A stretch of 64,000 nucleotides of DNA from Saccharina japonica (Eukaryota; Sar; Phaeophyceae; Laminariales; Laminariaceae). A model generated the notes under the pieces. It worked only from the letters and a program-made list of their open reading frames with translations. It was not told the origin of the DNA and did no database searches. Shown piece after piece: positions 23,601 to 38,600 of the stretch; position 1 is the stretch's first letter, and every line of letters begins with the position of its first letter. The stretch is from assembly GCA_008828725.1 (NCBI GenBank), contig MEHQ01000553.1, positions 354,390 to 418,389 on the forward strand, read 5' to 3'. Both the position numbers and the translations under genes were made by a program.

Positions 23601-26600
23601 ATATTTGATGCTGGTGCGTGTGTTGACCAATGAAAAGCGGATTTGAATTTTATTTTTTTCGAAATTTGAATTTATTTTATATTCGTTAATTTGGGCCCTA
23701 AGGGGCGTGTACTTTTTCATCGGGTTAGCACGTTCGTTTCCCCTTCGTAAAAGCAGTGTTCGGGTGGGCTCTAGAGCTCTTCAAGTGACCAAACTACCGT
23801 CAGAAAATGTCCTGTATGCAGGTGCCCCCCTTACCTTAGGATGCGTCGTCGGTGGTTATTGTGAGCGGGGAGACAAGGCGTCCCCTCGATTGAAATGTTG
23901 CACGACGGGAATGGTGTTGAAGCATTTCGACGATTTCCAGTATTCAGAAGACGGGGCGCCAAGGGCCGTTGTGTATCCCAGCCATGCACCAGAACGTCCC
24001 TCTCGCCCCAGAAACATGATATCAGACGTGGTGCTAACTCCCCCCTATTCCGTCGGAGAGAAAGAAAAGGTTGATTTATTACAATAACCTACGTATATAC
24101 CAGGCGAGCGCCTGGGGTACACCATCACTGCTGAAATGTTTGAAGCTAGTCTTGCGAATGTCAACTTTGCTAGGAGAGGGTTGGATGCCGTTTGATCGTG
24201 AGTCGAGGAAGGAACGCTTCATACGCAGTAACGTCTGTGCGTGGGCTCTGGTACCGGCGAGGTTTGTCGGGGATCTCCGACAGTAGCTACCACAATCAGG
24301 CTTGAAGTCGACCGAATACGGTAAATGTATAAGGCGGGATTTATGTACAGACGACTGTTAACCTTGAACGTGCAGTCGCATAAGTAGGCTGAGTCCTGGG
24401 GGGGGGGGGGGCGCTTTTAGGCCCAATATTTCAGACGCGCAAGCCCACTCGAGCCCCGGTGACCACTGTTCCTGTGTTACGATCCTTAAGTTGTCATCCT
24501 TTGGATATTAGGCGGAAAGCACTGCAATGGGGTTGGAGTTCAAGCTGCGTCAACAAACTTCGGACGAATATACGGACCCACTCTGACGTGCGGTCAAGGC
24601 GAGGCCGTGAAAACGGGTCTAGTTCCTTTAGGGCAGCACCCGTTGCCATATGTCTAGTTTTGTTATCGTTTGCTTCGGTTAAAAAATATATATGTTCCAA
24701 TTTATGGTCGATGAAATTGAACGCCCGTTCAGTCGAACAGACTGGTGCTACGGTAGGGGGGTCATGCGTAGGTGCGTTTTGCACCTGCACAGAGGCACTC
24801 GGCCGAGTGACTGCTTCACTACATCCATAAAAAAAAACGAGCACGCGAATGAAAATACTGTACCGTGTAACGTCAAATTCGGATTACAGGTTTCATATAA
24901 TCCCCCCAGAGTGTCCGTTATTCCCAACCCAGTGCGTAAACAGTTTCAGCTTGGAATACGGCACATGCCTCCATGAAGACGTCCCCCAGGCAATTGTTCA
25001 ACGCAAAGTGAGGGTAGTTACAGCGTCAAAATACGTTACGAACCTGCAAAACAACGTAAGAGATCCAATTGTTCAACGCAACTCGGGCGTAGATACAGCC
25101 TGAAAATCGATTCGCGCCTATAACAACAGGTGAGACTCGCCTGCGAATAACATACCGTTTAACTCTGGCGACGTTTTTGAAGTGTCTCATTTATGTATCC
25201 GTGTCCAATGTCGACTGCAGGGGAAATGTCGGCCGAACTTGGCGTGCAATCATTTCAACAAAGACAGCGCGAAGTAGACAACCGAAGGCGTGCTACTGTA
25301 GATAGACTATCGTATATTGCACGTTTTAAAAACAACCTTTTTGTTTCTGGATAACGGGGCTCCTTGACGTAAAGTCGTTGGGGACCCGTGCTAGAATTGA
25401 CCAGACACTTTTTATCTGAAACGTGTTCTGAACGATAGAGCACCTCAACCCACAACCGTCCGACTTTCAGTCTTGTGTTTCAATATATTCCAGGGCATAT
25501 TTAGGTCATGAGGTTGTTCATCGGTTAGAACTTAGTTTTTTCCTCCAAAGGCAGGTGGCTTACTATTCGTATGGACCTCCTCAAGTGAGGAGCTCGGCAA
25601 AAACAAGAGGCACCTCCATCGTAGCATGCGTCATGAATGCCTCCCTTTTTTATTTTCCAATATGCCGTCTTGTATACGTATCTACGGACTGGTAGGTCAT
25701 AGTATTGTTCTTCGGGTTGCACAATCTGTTTTCTCCAGAATCAGTTTAGAACTTTCTACATGGAAAGTGTAGAGCTTCCCAAAAGGAGGAGCCTCCAAAA
25801 ATGTACTGCATGCATGTGCACCTCTCCTACCTCAGCATGTGTCACCCGATCGATGCCACGTACTAGATAACTACAATGCAAGCGAGGCACCGGTAGCCCC
25901 CCGTACCCCAGGAAAAAAAAAACAAGTGTCACTTACAACTCCTGCAGAGACCCAAGCCCGTCCAGCACCCCGGGAGGCAGGACAGCAATGTCGTTGAATG
26001 CCAGGTCCCTGGCGGCGGAACCACACATAAAGGAGAGACACATTGAGCCTAAAGAGGGTTGGTGTTTTTTTTCGCTTAGATAAGGTAGCAGAGGCTGGAA
26101 GGCTAACGCATGATTTGGATATGCTGGAAACTGAGGAAAACACACACACAAATACAGGGATACACCGCTGTGAATTGTTTCGGTCGTCAAATTGCTGCCC
26201 GGATGAAGAATGATACCACTGTTGTAGTGCATTCGAATATGGTTCGTGAAACGTTAGGGATACTATTGTTCAGCTTGACGTCGACTGGACCGGGCGTCGG
26301 CGACCAAACTTAGTAGTGCAGAAAGCTGGCATCGTAAGGTTATGCAGTCGAACAGGACCCTTGGTTAAGGGAGTGTAAAGTATACAACAAAAGCTGGCAT
26401 TCGTTTACAATAGGTGAAACAACCTCTGCAGAGCCATCTATCCCACCTCAAGAAATACCAGTACTTGAAATGCACACACCATATGCTATACTTAGCACTA
26501 TGTGTTTGCAATATACACAACTAAATCAGCGTCGAGCAGCCCGCTTGACTTCAAGAGGTACGCTAATACGGGTGACAATTGATCGAGACGTCCAAAACGA

Positions 26601-29600
26601 AAAGAAAACTCGAACAATGTGCGTCCTCTGTCAGCCCAGGGGCGAAACACCCCAATCTAAGGCCCGCCACTATTTACTGCATGGAAAACAAACGCTGGCC
26701 ATATCCCAACGAGATCAGGCTCCTGCGATGACCGAATATTGGTGTCCCCGGACGCATGCTACGATAGGCGTGCGCCCTGTTTTGTCTGAGCTCGTCACTT
26801 AAGGAGCTCCATACGCCGCCGAAACATCGGATTTGGAGAAAAATAAAGAGTGATACCAAACGAACAAGCCCATGACCTGAGTCTCTCGTGAAAACTGGTG
26901 CAACACAAAGAAGAAAGTCCAACGAGGACGCATGCTACGATAGAGGTGCACCATGTTTTTGCCTCATAAGGGTGGTCACTTAAGGAGCGTCATACCGGAA
27001 AATAAAAGTGCTGCCGGATGAAAAATATTATGACTGAAGTATACTCTGAAACATTATTCGTCACAAAAAAAAGAAAGTCCGACGAATTTGGGTTAATAAG
27101 GAGCCCGATCGTTCAGAAAACGAATTCAGCCAAAAAGTGCTACCTCTACCGTAGCACGCGTCCGAGTTGAATTGAGGAGCCCGATCATTAAGAAAACGCC
27201 TCCCCCTAAAAGTTCTGCCTCTCTCGTAGCGCGCGTCACCGTCATGTCATCATAATTGCTGCGCGGCACGAACCAATCAAACCCATGCGTAGTCTCAAAC
27301 TTCCACGCAGGCCTTGGACCAGAAAGGGAAACGACTATATCTTGCAGCGGCATACCCGCCGAGTGGTCGGATGGAACAGGGCACTGAATGTGCGCACCAG
27401 TAGTGTTGTGCATATTCTCTCATGCACTACGCAATAAAATCTCAAGGGCCGCTCACAGTGTTTGCAGGGACGTCAGACCTTCAAAGACGCCCGACGGTAA
27501 GGTCACAAAGTCGTTGTCTCGGAGCCACCTATTGTTGTTCAGCACCACGTCAGTGGCGGGAGGGAGGTGAGCGACAGCGCCGGACGGGGAACACGAAGTC
27601 GGTGCATTGCCTTAGTCACGTTCCCGCGTCACAACAAACGAGTGTCGAACGTATATAGTTTGAGGAAGAACCTGCTGAGACACGCCGCGGCTACGAGCCT
27701 TTGCGACTTACCAGTGAATGCTTCGCACAGTGGCTATAGAAACACTGGCCTCTGCACGACCTCTCAGCGTCAACCATTACCATATGGGAGCAGGCACTAC
27801 TCCCACACGTGCTCCACGCAGCGGGGGGGGTCGTGCACGGCCGTAGTCGTATGACCATAGACCCTCGCATCCCTACAATGCCGGGACGGAGCACGTTTGC
27901 TTTTCACCAACCAGGCAGACATTGCTTGCACCAAGCGCAAAGCGCCGTGAGGTAATGGGCGAGTCGCATGGAGGGTGAGCTGCATCCTGCTAAGAACCGC
28001 CTCTCAGCCGCACTTGCGTATGGACGACAGCCTCTAAAAAATTGATTTAATTTTTGGTGTGGCCACTTCCCGAGACAGCAATGGGTATTATTATGTATCT
28101 GTCTCATGGGTGCTATGCTATATACCTGGTACCCACTACATGATACGAGCATTCCCCTCATGCGGAGTTGAGTTATTAACCCCGCACAAATGATCTACCA
28201 GACCACCAGATTTGGTGACCGCTAAACCAAACAAACAGAACGGTACCCTGGTTGTCTAGCTCACGCAGTGAGAGGCATGGTTTACAGCGTCGTCGCCAGG
28301 CAACGCCAACGCCAACCTATAAACATATAATATATTTGTAGGCGGTGGGAGGGGGGAGGGGTGTACTCATATCGTGCAAGGCCGTAGTCGTATGACCATA
28401 GACCCTCGCATCCCTACAATTCCGGGACGGAGCACGTTGGGGGGGGGGGGGGGTAACCGAGTCAACTTCAAATGACCCTGCGCCTCACTCACAAGCCTTC
28501 CACGGCTGTGGCTCCCACAAAGTCACCCGGCGCCAATATCAGGTTGTTGTTAGAAAGGTGCCTGCATCGTCATAACAGGCACAAAATGCACGAGGTATTT
28601 AAGGGACAGTGGAGCAATCCCACGGTAGGGCTGCGACAATATATTCTGACCGGCTGTGCTCCTCACGTGATTAACAGCCCGCTACTACTAACATTACTTT
28701 ACTGGTATACTTGTTTTTGGACTACCGCATTGGGAGGTTTGGTCAGGTTGCGAGTAACGGATGTTTCCGAAGTCATGTTTCGGGTGGGATATTGAGCTCC
28801 TTATGTGATGAGCTCAGAACAATTGGCTGCTCCCCTACCGTTGGATAACTCAGTGGACGTCTCGGTGCATCCCGCTGTACATACACCGTGTACGCGATGC
28901 ATGTTTGCACACCCTGTTTGTAATCAGCAGTGGTTGTAACGCTTCGCACATCAACGGTATGCCTCTATGGCTGTGAAGTTCAAAACGCTCGAGAGAGAAG
29001 CGAGTCGCTCACACTACCACACCCAAACCCCTGAACTCAGCAGGAGTCCTCGGCCAGCATCGCCCGAAACATCGGACCAGGTGGATGGGCCACGCGCGAA
29101 TAACCAAGAGAGAAACGGAGTTCCATTGTATGCGACGCTGTCGTTGACGGACGCCACAGGAGTACATACACCCCTGCTAGATTCAATAGCACTCACAGAA
29201 GTTGCAGCGACGGGAAGTAGTCGAACAGGTTGGAAGGTACCGCGGAGAGCATATTCCGTCTGACATCCCTGTGTGGCAGTACATATATCAACTGACAGGC
29301 GTAAGCTAGGGTTAGCGCGTGACGTGGAAACGCCAACATACTGCATATGGCGACCCACACATGCGGGTACCCGTACGCGTTTTGCTGTATTTCGAGACCA
29401 TCCTAGCAACAAAGTTTGTAAATGTTGTAACCACGACGTAAACACAAAAGCTTTGATGCGAACAGTGCAGTCGATATGCTCCTGAGGGCCAGTGTTCATG
29501 CGCCGACATCTCTGGTGGAACTTATCATGTGTATGACAGTACGCCATATACATGTACAATTCGCCCGAACACCGGTCCAAGCCAACCATTCTGTGTGGTG

Positions 29601-32600
29601 GAGTATTAAAGCGTCTTAGCCGTAGGCATTGATTGATGTTAGCGACCGATAAATAGGTGCAGTGTGTTTAGATCAAGATTTTCATTTTGAAACGTATATA
29701 ACATGTGCCTCCACAGACCCACGAATATGAAACGTGGTATGACGCCGTGCCAGACGTACAACAGTTTCCCGACGTCTACATCTAACCCGCACAGCACACT
29801 ATGTCAATAGCCGAAAGGTTGATGTCACACCTTTGTTTTCTGTACCGACAGTTCGTTGAATCGCCATAAAACACGCATTCTGGCCAAATGTAGGTCTAAA
29901 ACAAACGCTGCTTTACCAAGCGCACAAACGTATCAGGTCGAACGTGGTGGCATCGTGCGAACAGCACGGGAAACCCGAACGAGGCATCATCTTTCAGTCT
30001 CCACGGTACGTTGCGTCCGTGATACTTTCACTCGTAACCTTAGGTAGGCATTCAAACTTGAAGGCCGAAGGAGGGGTGTAGTCGAACTGTTGACAGATCA
30101 ACCAATCTCACGACAACCATCTGGAAGCATCGGGGTTCAACATGACGCCCTGTGAATTCCCCTATATGTTTCGGCAGAATCAAAACGATTTGTCTTTGTG
30201 TTGAGGCTCTCCACCGGCCCGAGAATAACCCAGCTCAACATGTAGCTACTACTGTGGACTCTGATGCAGGTTGCCTGAACTCACAATTCGGTCAAAGATC
30301 CGTCCATGCCATCAAATACGCCGGCAGGAAACGAGCCAAACTGGTTTCCCAACAAGTTCCTGCGTCGTCAATCGCGGCAGAGGCCAGGCACGGAACGGAT
30401 AATGGCGCGCGCCTTGTGTGGGTTGCATGCAGACGAGCGAGGTAGACCCGAATTCAACCTACGTAGAGTATGCCACACGTGTCAGAGACGTGGCCTACTT
30501 TGTACGAAGTGCACAGCATCGTGGCGGAGGATTTGATCGGCATGAACTATCGCTTCCATCAACTCATGACCGAAGACACTGAACGCGATCAACTCTTGTA
30601 AAGGCGGCGTCCACGTCCTAAATAGACCGATGTGGTTGTTCGCGTCGAAGCCCTTGGGTGCGTTGGCGGTAATTCGATGCATTCTTCCCGACGCTGGCTT
30701 TCAAAGGTGTATGTATGCGGAACCGAACGACCGAATCCAGCAGTATTGTGGCGTTTAGGTAAGAAGTGCATTGCCTGCCAACATACTTGCACATCGAAAT
30801 GCGGCACGGTCTCATATGCAGGCCATGATATCATCGAAAGGCGCGGAGCATCATGTGGGTACGTTTGTTTGTCGGCTACAACATCCATGACCCTGTGTAC
30901 AAGGCCGGCATGCTTGGCTTTATTACTTACAAGTATTCCAGAGCGGGCGTCCCCTCGAAAGTCCCAGGTTCCAGGGCAGTCAAATCGTTGCCGTCGAGCG
31001 ACCTGATAAACAAGAACGGGCGACGCCATCGGCTAAACAACCCTGGCAATAACATTACCGTGCGATGCCCACTAGTGGTTACCTCACACATAACACACAT
31101 ACACGACGCAAACGCGAATATGCGCTGAAACATTCATCAAAAAGGTTACCATCCGTATTGACTGTGGTGCTGTCGGCTCGACTACTCTTCCAGGTGCATC
31201 CCAAAGACGATGCTTTGGACCGTTAAACGCAGCACTCAAAATATCCGGTGTATTTCATCAAATTGGTTGAACCAGACTGTACTTGTCACGTACCATGAGT
31301 TACGTGGCCACCCCGGTCAACTTGTCAAACAACTACGCCACCCGTTTAGCTAGAGTATTCTGACATCCATGAACCAAATCAACACTCCCTATTGACTGCC
31401 CCGTATTCTCGGTCACGATCGATCTCGGAACTACCTCGCATCATGCCGTCAATCACATAAAAAACATCCGGCTCCCCATACCACGATATCCTATCCCCAT
31501 TCGTGTTATAGCCGCTAAAACGAGGTGTACGTTATGCTGCCTTAGTCAAGTATGTGTGTGCACGGTCCCTATCGAGCGGACGTACTGTTTGTTGTTTGAT
31601 GTTATGCGCAACTCGCAATGGCGTACGTGACTGCGAATCATCCCACAGCCAGCTTCAGGACGCCTGCTGCAGTACGGACGACCCCTATTTTTTGTGAGGA
31701 TCTTAAACTTCAGGACATCTTAAACTCCAGGACATGTTTGCTTCACCCTAACGCTATAAAAAACACAAGAAGAGTCGCACATGAGCTGTTTTAGGTACGG
31801 CCTGGTTATTCCACGAAACTCGTTGTATATGACTACAAAAAAACACATTCTGCCGGCGGTAGTTGGCGTAGTTCCTTAGACCACTAATCTCTGCGCGTCA
31901 GGAGCGTTATCGCCAAACAATGGCACCCCTTCGTATGACGGATACCCTCATAATCGGCCGTGCAGACCGCCGAGAGCCTTCCACTAAGACGTATCCATGC
32001 ATGACCTCATACCGGACAAGCATGCGCAGCTCACTAGTATCGCCGATGGGTTTGGTGTGTGTCAATTATTGTTGATCCCGTCACTCAATGTGCAACTTAC
32101 ATCCTCTCAACGAGTCACTCACAGTTTGAGTAGAGATGTCAAGCCGCCGAAGGTGTCTGCTGGAAGAATGGTTAAACCGTTGTAAGAAAGTTTCCTGGGG
32201 TTTTGTGAAAGGGGAATTATAGGCGAGACGGGATTTTTTTTCAGCGAAAGGGGGTTGGGATAGGAGTATTTCTTCGAAACGACTGCGGAGGAAGCAAACC
32301 AAGCTAAAAAAACAAACGAGCATAACTCTTCCTTTCGGCCACGTGTTGTCGTGATGAATGTGACCCATGTGTCCACACCTTTCCCTTGCGGCAAGGTTTT
32401 GAAACAGTGTGTATCGACGGCGAGACGCATGCTACGATAGAGGTGCACCATGTTTTTTGTTTTTCTGCGAGCTCCTAACGTGAGGAGCTCCAAACATACG
32501 TCGCCGAAAGGTAGGGTTTGGAGGGAAAACTAAATGTGCTACGACGTATATACCCGAAGAACAATTCCATGACCTGAGCTACAGTAGTATGATAAATATG

Positions 32601-35600
32601 ACAGCAGACCCGTGCTACGATAGAGGTAGCACTTTTTTTTGCTGATTTTGTTTCTGAACGATAGAGCTCCTTAACCCAAATTCGTCGGACTTTCATTCTT
32701 GTGTTTCAAAATTTTCCAGGGTATACTATAATTAGGTCATGAGGTTGTTCATCGGGTAGACCTTTTATTTTCCTCCAAAATGCTATTTTGTTTGTGCTGT
32801 ATGGAGTTCCTCAAGTGAGGAGCCTAGCAAAAAACAAGGTGCGCCTCTATCGCAGCATGCGTCAGCACAAGAATGAAAGTCGGACGGATCTGGGTTAAGG
32901 AGGCTATAATAGATAATTCGGAAAACGTTTCAGCCAAAAAAAAGGTATACCTTATACCTTTATCGTAGCACGCATCGAAAACCTGCTGAGAAGAAAACAC
33001 CGAACGTGTTAACCTACAGTAGTATTACTTTGTCAAAAGGAGTGAACTGCTGTTCTTTGTATCCCCGGACATCTTAGGACACACAATGGTGGGGCGATTT
33101 TGTGACGGGCAGGGAGATTAATGGTAGGACGAGTTCGACGGCGGACGATATATACCAATACAAGAAACGCTCAAAATATCGTGGTCGAGCAATGCTAGAG
33201 CACGTGGGACATCGCCAGCGTGTACGATAGGCTGCAACACGTTACTCACGTATCTGTGAGAGTTATGGTGCTTGTTGCTCAGCTGTTCGACCACCACGCG
33301 ACATGCACTGTGTCCGAGGGCCCACTCGAATTCCGAAAAGCGATTGGACGCATGCTACGATAGAGGTGCACCCTTTTGTTTGCTGAGCTCCTCACTCACG
33401 GAGCGCCATACCTCACCGAACAAAATGATTTTGGAGGAAACGAAAAGTGCTGCCGGATGAGAAATATCATGACCGAAGCATACTCTGACACATTGTTCGT
33501 CCCAAAACCAAAAAGTCCGACGAATTTGGGTTAAGGAGCCCGATCGTTCAGAAAACGATTCAGCCAAAAACTGCTACCTCTACCGTAGCACGCGTCGATG
33601 ATAAACCGAGGACAGAATCGACCAGCACGGCACAAACCTCTAGTGGCTTGTTAAAACTATCCCCGACTTGTATGGCTAAATACGCACCACCGTGGCCAGA
33701 GTAGGCTACAGATTGGCGGAGTCAGCAGCCAGCAGTGGGTATTCCCCGACTATACTGTTTCGGAGAAGCCTCCATGCAGAGCCTGAGCGGCCGCTCGAGC
33801 AACCCCCGCAGCAAACCGCAGGAGCCGCCTCGTCATAAGCGCTGGGCATATTGCTTTGACTGTTCCTTACAAGCTGATCTCTAATGTTGTGAACACGTCA
33901 TTGCCGCGTTACCTGTCGACTGTGTCGTGTGTTGGCACTCTGGTCTCGGTGTGATGTATGGTATACTCTATATTTCAGCCAATACATACCACTTTCCAAC
34001 GAATTCATACTGCCAGTACACACGGTTCCAACGCCCACCCTGCCAACGTGGAGGACCCAGAGCGATCGATTGCTGCGCAGAAGGGTTCGTGTGGCTTCGC
34101 CGCAATACGGGAAAAATATTGGCCTGTAGGCACCGTGCGACCCATGTGCGTTCGTGAACGACGTTCGTCCTGAGTTACAGATCTTCTCTCTCACACACCA
34201 CTAAACAAACACTATCTTCGGGAGTGCTGATCCGCAACCCGTGACCCAGGAGGGAGTCCGCCACGCTACTACGTAGCGAAAAACGTCAACCACCAGCGGA
34301 TTTCCGTGGCATGGGCAGCGGTGAGGCGGGACGAGCAAGACGAGCTTTTACCATTATATTCGGACCCAAAATGACTTAAGGTTGTGTGAGCACAAGCTTT
34401 CGGGGCCATCCGTAGACACACGAGGACACCGTCTTGCGGGTGATCTTGCCCACTTGTGTTCGAAACAATTAAGCCTAACTCAAGTAAGTATAACCTGCAT
34501 TATACGGTAAGGTTTTCCGGTAGCTGATATTCGCGAATCTCCCCGTGCAATAGACCTTTTTGAGGGTGTGCACTCACAGTACTTCTAGCCCTGGGAGGTT
34601 ATCGAAGATGTTGGCTGGCAAGGTGGTGAAACGGTTGTACGACATGAACCTGCACCGTTGAAAATGTTTGCAGGCGGTGCGCAGCGGTCGGCGAGGGATA
34701 CGGTTGCATTAGTGTTCAAAGCGCTAAGGGAAGGAAAGTTACCCCCATCATGCCAATTCCGTTGGACTCGCACTCAAAATTTCGGTGAAACAATGCAACG
34801 CGACTTACTACGCCTTCCCGTTCATCGTGAAACTCTTCATATTTCTACCTAAACACCAACTACAGAGAGTGCATATCCCCACCGCTCCAATACCCCCTCC
34901 TGAAGTTCGAGCGCGTTACTTAAAAAAATGCGATCACAGGGGGAGACCAAAAGCAACGAACCGGACGACGTTGAAGAATTATCGACCTTCAGTTGTCGTT
35001 GAGCCGCGACTAACAAATGAAAACATATTTTATAGGCTGTGCTGGAAACGCGTCACATCGCGGTGTAGTTGGTTTCATACCCAAGCAATGGCGTAGTGGA
35101 CCATAGCACGTAGCCGACGAATTGGAGAAAAAACCAAACAATGCTCTTGCCACGATGGGTGAGGCGGTTTTTCGGGGTAGGCTCCTCATTTGCAGTTCGC
35201 CTTACTGTAGTCATTTGACCACTGCTGACCACGCATCCCTTTCGAGGCGGAGCACCGTTACTACTACTAACAGAGAAATCTCCAACAATTGGGCGCTCAT
35301 TACGTTGTTTCCATATCTTACAAAAAACCGTTTTTTGCTAAATTCCTATCCCCTTCCTGTTGCGCCGTCTGTGGTCACTATCTATCTCCTAAGCTAGAGA
35401 TCGCTTGGTCGCTGATATCAAGTGTACCAAACAAATCTCTCCATGTCACATTCGGCCAATTTCCTGGTGTCCTCTTCTTGTGACACATCCGGTTCCTTCT
35501 TGCGCATTTCACATCACTCCACTCTGTGAAATGTCATCTCTATTGCTTTGTGTGGTGTTCTGTTTTAGGGGAGGGCGGGGTGTCTTCTTGATAGGGGGAT

Positions 35601-38600
35601 CTTCAACCTAAACGCAACTCGAAACATTCCTGTTGATGATCCAATAATATATGTTACATACCCAAGTCTACTCTTAAGCCGGATGCTACGATAGAGGTGC
35701 ACCATGTGTTTGCCTCATAAGGGTGGTCACTTAAGGAGCGTCATACCTCACCGGAAACAATATTCTGGAGGAAAATATAATTGCTATCCGAATAATCTTT
35801 GGACAATATTTGGTCACGCACAAGAGTTAACGTCCGACGCATTTGGGTCAAGGGGCTCGATCGTTCACAAAACGATCCAGACAACAAATTGCTACCTCTA
35901 CCGTAGCACGCGTCGTCTAAGATAGAGGTAACAAAATCATCAAGTTTCCCTTCGTTGTTTGCTTGACCCATTCAGAACTGAAACTTTTGTCCTACACAAT
36001 GATTTCAAGTAGTTTGTCCCCAATTGCGTAGGACCAAGTTCTTAAGGTGTTAAGGACCGGTTGCTAGCAAGCGAGACACCAGCTCATTGGGTGGGGGGCG
36101 TCAGATCATCGAGGCGCTCACCCTGCCCTGGTATGTATCGAAAACGAGTACTCGTACGTCTACTATATTACGGCTCACTCACAGCACGCGCAGAGTCGCC
36201 AATTTGTCGAAGATGCCGGCTGGCAAGGTCTCGAGCCCAATCGAAGGTATTTTCCTTGTTTCGATAAAATGCCAAATGAGCGGCGATCGGAAGTCGGTGG
36301 ACAAGGTGGGATATTAATAGGCGTATCTTCTTTTATTAGTCGCCACATAAATGATATGTTGCCCCCGCTACACAAACTTCCCCATGCTTGAATGCGCATG
36401 CCTCATTGTTGTATATTTATATATATGCCGTTTTGCTGCCGAATACACGCGAGCCAATAACAGTCGAACAGTATGTACATCGATAGCCCCGACCGCTGCC
36501 GACGGGAAGGACGAAGCCGAAACCAAGCCGTCAAAACAAGGCCTATAAATAGGACAAAGCAAGTGTCAGGTGTTTCCTGCCGCAATCAAACAGGTCGACG
36601 TTTGCAAACGGGCTAATATCCTGACTAGCGCTGTTTCAAAAAAACCGCCCTACGTCGCCCAGCCATACATGGTGACTCAAGCACAGCGCCAAAACGCATT
36701 GTATGCGTGCACTCACGTACAAGACTGCTAGATCCAGCGTTCTAATTCAACTATCCTCTTACCAAAACAAGCATTTAGGCCCTCGATATACCAGGTAAAG
36801 CATTGCCTTTCAATAATTCCCAAGTCATGATAAATGGACTGCCATAACCGGATAGGTGATAATTTACAGCTGTTGATGCTGTATTTTATAGCATTCTGAC
36901 ATCGTACTTCAGAGGTCGTAGTACGCAATTCAGAATGCCAAATGTCAGGTACCAGTATAGACGCCTGCTACGGTAGAGGTAGCACGTTTTGGCCGAATCG
37001 TTTTCTGAACGACCGGGCTCCTTAAACCCAAATTCGTCGGACTTTCTTTTTTTTGACGGACAAAGTTTCAGAGTGTACTTCGGTCATGGGATTTCGCATC
37101 CGGCAGCACTTTTATTTTCCTCCAAACCCATTTTTTCGGTGAGGTATGGCGCTCCTTATGCGAGGAGCTCAGAAAAAACATGGTGCACCTCTATCGTAGC
37201 ATGCGTCTATACCAGGTGCATATCACTATACTCGCCTATCCAATGCAAGCATTTTACGATTCAAGCGTCATAAATATTGTTTTGCTCCTAAATTCCTACT
37301 GAAACAAAACGACCCAAAAACATTTAATCTACGGTAGGCCATTGATACTAAACGACCCCAACCCCACGCGCTCAACCCCCGTCTCCTTCTCCCGACCCCA
37401 CGGAATCGACGCTTGTCTTCCGCCGCGGCTCAACGTCACCGCGGCATGGTCTACATCTCATAAATTCGTGGAGTGAGGGTGCCGTTTGACTCGTTGAGCA
37501 AAGGGTGCATCGGGTGGTTAGTTTCAGCGCCAGGAGCCAAGTCAAATCGTTAGATAACGAACCACATCATTAGGCACTATGTCTGTGGGTAGAATCATGC
37601 CATCAAACCCCCCCTCGTGATTCTTCCTAGTACAACACCTACAACACATGCTAAATAATGCCCCGATACATAATGCGAAACCCCACAATACATGAAACCC
37701 CCAAGACCGGAAAACCTGTTGTATCAAGCTACCGCATACCACGAACACGCATGGTCCCGAGCGTATAATGTGGTAGATGCGTATAAGACGCATGCTACGA
37801 TAGAGGTGCACCATGTTTTATTCTGATCTCCTCCCTTAGGGGGTGTCATACCTCACCAGTTTTTTCGGAGGAAGCTGAAAATGCTGCCGGATGAGAAATC
37901 TCACGACCGAAGTATACTCTGAAACATATTCCGTCTCAAAGAAGAAAATCCGACGAATATGGGTTAAGGAACCCGATTGTTCAGCAAACGATTGATAAAA
38001 AAGTGCTACTTCTACTGCAGAACGCGTCTTCTGGCGATATACCGCCGTCAACCATGTCGCCGACCACTTACAGTTGGAGTAGAGACTGCGAATCATCGAA
38101 GAGATCAGCTGGAAAGGTGGTGAACTCGGTATGCGCAAGATCCCTGGTTCATCAGTATAAAGCACGCAGCAGCGGAAAAGGGGTTATCGAAAGCCAGTTG
38201 GTAACCTTCAACAGTGTTGCTCAACGCGCAGGGAATTACGGATATACGACGTACAGTACGATTGAAATTTGTGGGTTTCGTGAATTGGGTGGCACGCATG
38301 GCGATTTGTCAACTCTCCAGCGCCAGCTGGGGTATCTGATCCAGTGGTTGCCTATTTAATGTTCGTGCCCTGTTACACGGTGGGTTTTTGTCAAAACGAT
38401 TCAACGAAACGCAAAAAAACGCCCCAACTACGATTGAACAGCATATCCCATCTGCGATAACTCCGCGCATCTCGCGGGTCCTTTGCGCAGATAAATTCCA
38501 GCGGATAGAGCGATACTATAAATCGTCGGGATCGCTGAAAATACGGGCCTGGATGGAGTTGCAGCCGTCTCGAGTATCGTGTGCGATACATTCCCGATAC

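Larger units (their letters stand above)
23168..23847. mobile_element. Degenerate MITE carrying two foldback elements
   Basis: The ends GACACGTACTGCGATAGAGG and ATGCGTC resemble family 1. The interior is split by two consecutive copies of foldback element F. Confidence 0.6.
21014..25936. other. Transposon-filled intron between LRR exons 22 and 23
   Basis: It holds foldback elements F, MITEs, a 16-nt C run near 21396 and a G run near 24400. A short direct repeat (GCAAGACAGCTGGA) occurs at about 21078 and 21190. No additional LRR exon was found. Confidence 0.6.

Noticed and set aside
33235-33275. Donor-like TAC|GTGAGT, considered as another LRR exon
   Set aside because: The 72 nt upstream show no LRR pattern in the required frame.
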